A stretch of DNA of 64,000 nt from Methylomonas aurea (lineage in GTDB: Bacteria; Pseudomonadota; Gammaproteobacteria; Methylococcales; Methylomonadaceae), in NCBI RefSeq assembly GCF_024505045.1, contig NZ_JANIBM010000001.1, forward strand, positions 248,001 to 312,000, given 5' to 3'. The position numbers were made by a program, and so were the translations under genes. This document shows positions 63,521 to 64,000 of this stretch, one piece after another. How positions within the stretch are numbered: the first letter of the stretch is position 1; each line of letters starts with the position of its first letter. The notes beneath the pieces were generated by a model that was not told where the DNA came from, made no database searches, and saw only the letters and a program-made list of their open reading frames with translations.

Positions 63521-64000
63521 TCGTAGGATCTTGGCCGGCAATGGCTCTGGTGCTGGCGGTATTGATCGCCTTATTCATGGCGGTAAACCACTTCCGCCAA
63601 CGATTGAAATTGCAGCCGGAAATCAGCCGAAAAATGTTGCACATTGGTATGGGGCCCATCATCCTCGCCTTTCCATGGCTATTTGCTTCGGCATGGCCGG
63701 TATTGGCCTTGTGCGCCTGCGTGCTCGTCACCCTGTCGATATTGCGTTCACGGCTCGCGGTGGGTGTATTCGCCGATTGGGGCCATAGCCTGAACGACAT
63801 TCAAAGATCGTCCTGGGGAGATTTTTGTTATCCATTGGCGACGGCTATCTTGTTTGTTGCCGCCGATCAAGAGCCGCTGCTGTTTGTGATTCCGATGCTG
63901 CTGCTGATCATCGCCGATGCGGCAGCGGCGTTGATCGGCCAGAGTTACGGCATGCATGCCTACCAAACCTTGGACGGGACCAAGACCATCGAAGGCTCGT
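63517..64000 (+). CDS. Phytol/dolichol kinase-like membrane protein (partial)
   Basis: The gene runs off the window; 161 residues are visible. The family motif SRKMLHIGMGP (R38, K39, H42) and ADAAAALIGQSYG...LDGTKTIEGS place it in the phytol kinase/dolichol kinase/CTP-transferase-like group of integral membrane proteins. The preferred start is TTG 63517, overlapping the upstream stop by 4 bases, with GGAGGA at 63505-63510 at ideal distance; the first ATG (63541) lacks a ribosome site. It probably phosphorylates a prenyl alcohol using a nucleoside triphosphate. It is the fifth gene of the cluster. Confidence 0.78.
   Translation, partial: MIVGSWPAMALVLAVLIALFMAVNHFRQRLKLQPEISRKMLHIGMGPIILAFPWLFASAWPVLALCACVLVTLSILRSRLAVGVFADWGHSLNDIQRSSWGDFCYPLATAILFVAADQEPLLFVIPMLLLIIADAAAALIGQSYGMHAYQTLDGTKTIEGS

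Overview
The window looks like the origin-proximal part of a gammaproteobacterial chromosome. It opens inside dnaN, followed by recF and gyrB, and it also carries mnmG-rsmG-parA-parB and the complete F1Fo ATP synthase operon followed by glmU and glmS. Protein character (YfiR/CHASE8 signalling, Uma2 pairs, a TonB-dependent receptor, GC-rich core with AT-richer islands) suggests a methylotroph-type gammaproteobacterium such as Methylomonas or a relative. That placement is an inference: no methane- or methanol-oxidation gene lies in the window.

Layout. 1-4050: dnaN (3' part), recF, gyrB, with two parS-like ParB sites at the recF/gyrB junction. 4051-8701: an AT-richer insert holding one very large NACHT-type NTPase with a C-terminal PD-(D/E)XK-like domain, a probable anti-phage protein. 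8702-12036: DUF2721 membrane protein, Rof-like Rho inhibitor, two Uma2 paralogues and a dicarboxylate/amino-acid symporter. 12187-18292: polA, a metallo-beta-lactamase-fold hydrolase, hldE, arsC, wrbA. 18445-19544: a RES/Xre toxin-antitoxin pair with its own promoter. 19560-26061: MEKHLA protein, CreA, then a minus-strand sensory operon (TonB-dependent receptor, YfiR, CHASE8-like hybrid histidine kinase whose receiver is broken by a frameshifting deletion) and an aldo/keto reductase. 26443-27491: a very AT-rich Mrr-like nuclease gene whose stop codon lies in a palindromic repeat. 27719-31784: FIST sensor with a GGDEF-EAL protein, and a GAF-GGDEF diguanylate cyclase. 31966-39591: small membrane protein, GNAT acetyltransferase, YfaA-like and fused YfaP/YfaT-like proteins, a Lon-family protease, ribA and a small basic protein. 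39646-54299: mnmG to glmS housekeeping block. 54300-54925: AT-rich intergenic region with degenerate repeats. 54926-64000: glycogen phosphorylase, then a tight five-gene cluster.

The most unusual content is that last cluster (57568 to beyond 64000): a class I HMG-CoA reductase with all catalytic residues, a UbiA-type prenyltransferase, an 886-residue ATP-grasp/His-swivel dikinase built like rifampin phosphotransferase, a DUF3419 (BtaA-like) SAM-dependent 3-amino-3-carboxypropyl transferase and a phytol/dolichol-kinase-like membrane protein. The genes are separated by 10 bases or less, or overlap by 4 bases, so they probably form one transcription unit for an isoprenoid-derived or amino-acid-modified membrane lipid. 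No description of this exact combination is known to me, and its product is unknown.

Other notable items are the NACHT-nuclease protein, an in-frame duplicated 51-bp palindromic repeat that lengthens GlmU and supplies the glmS ribosome-binding site, the parS pair overlapping the likely gyrB promoter, and the fused YfaP/YfaT gene.
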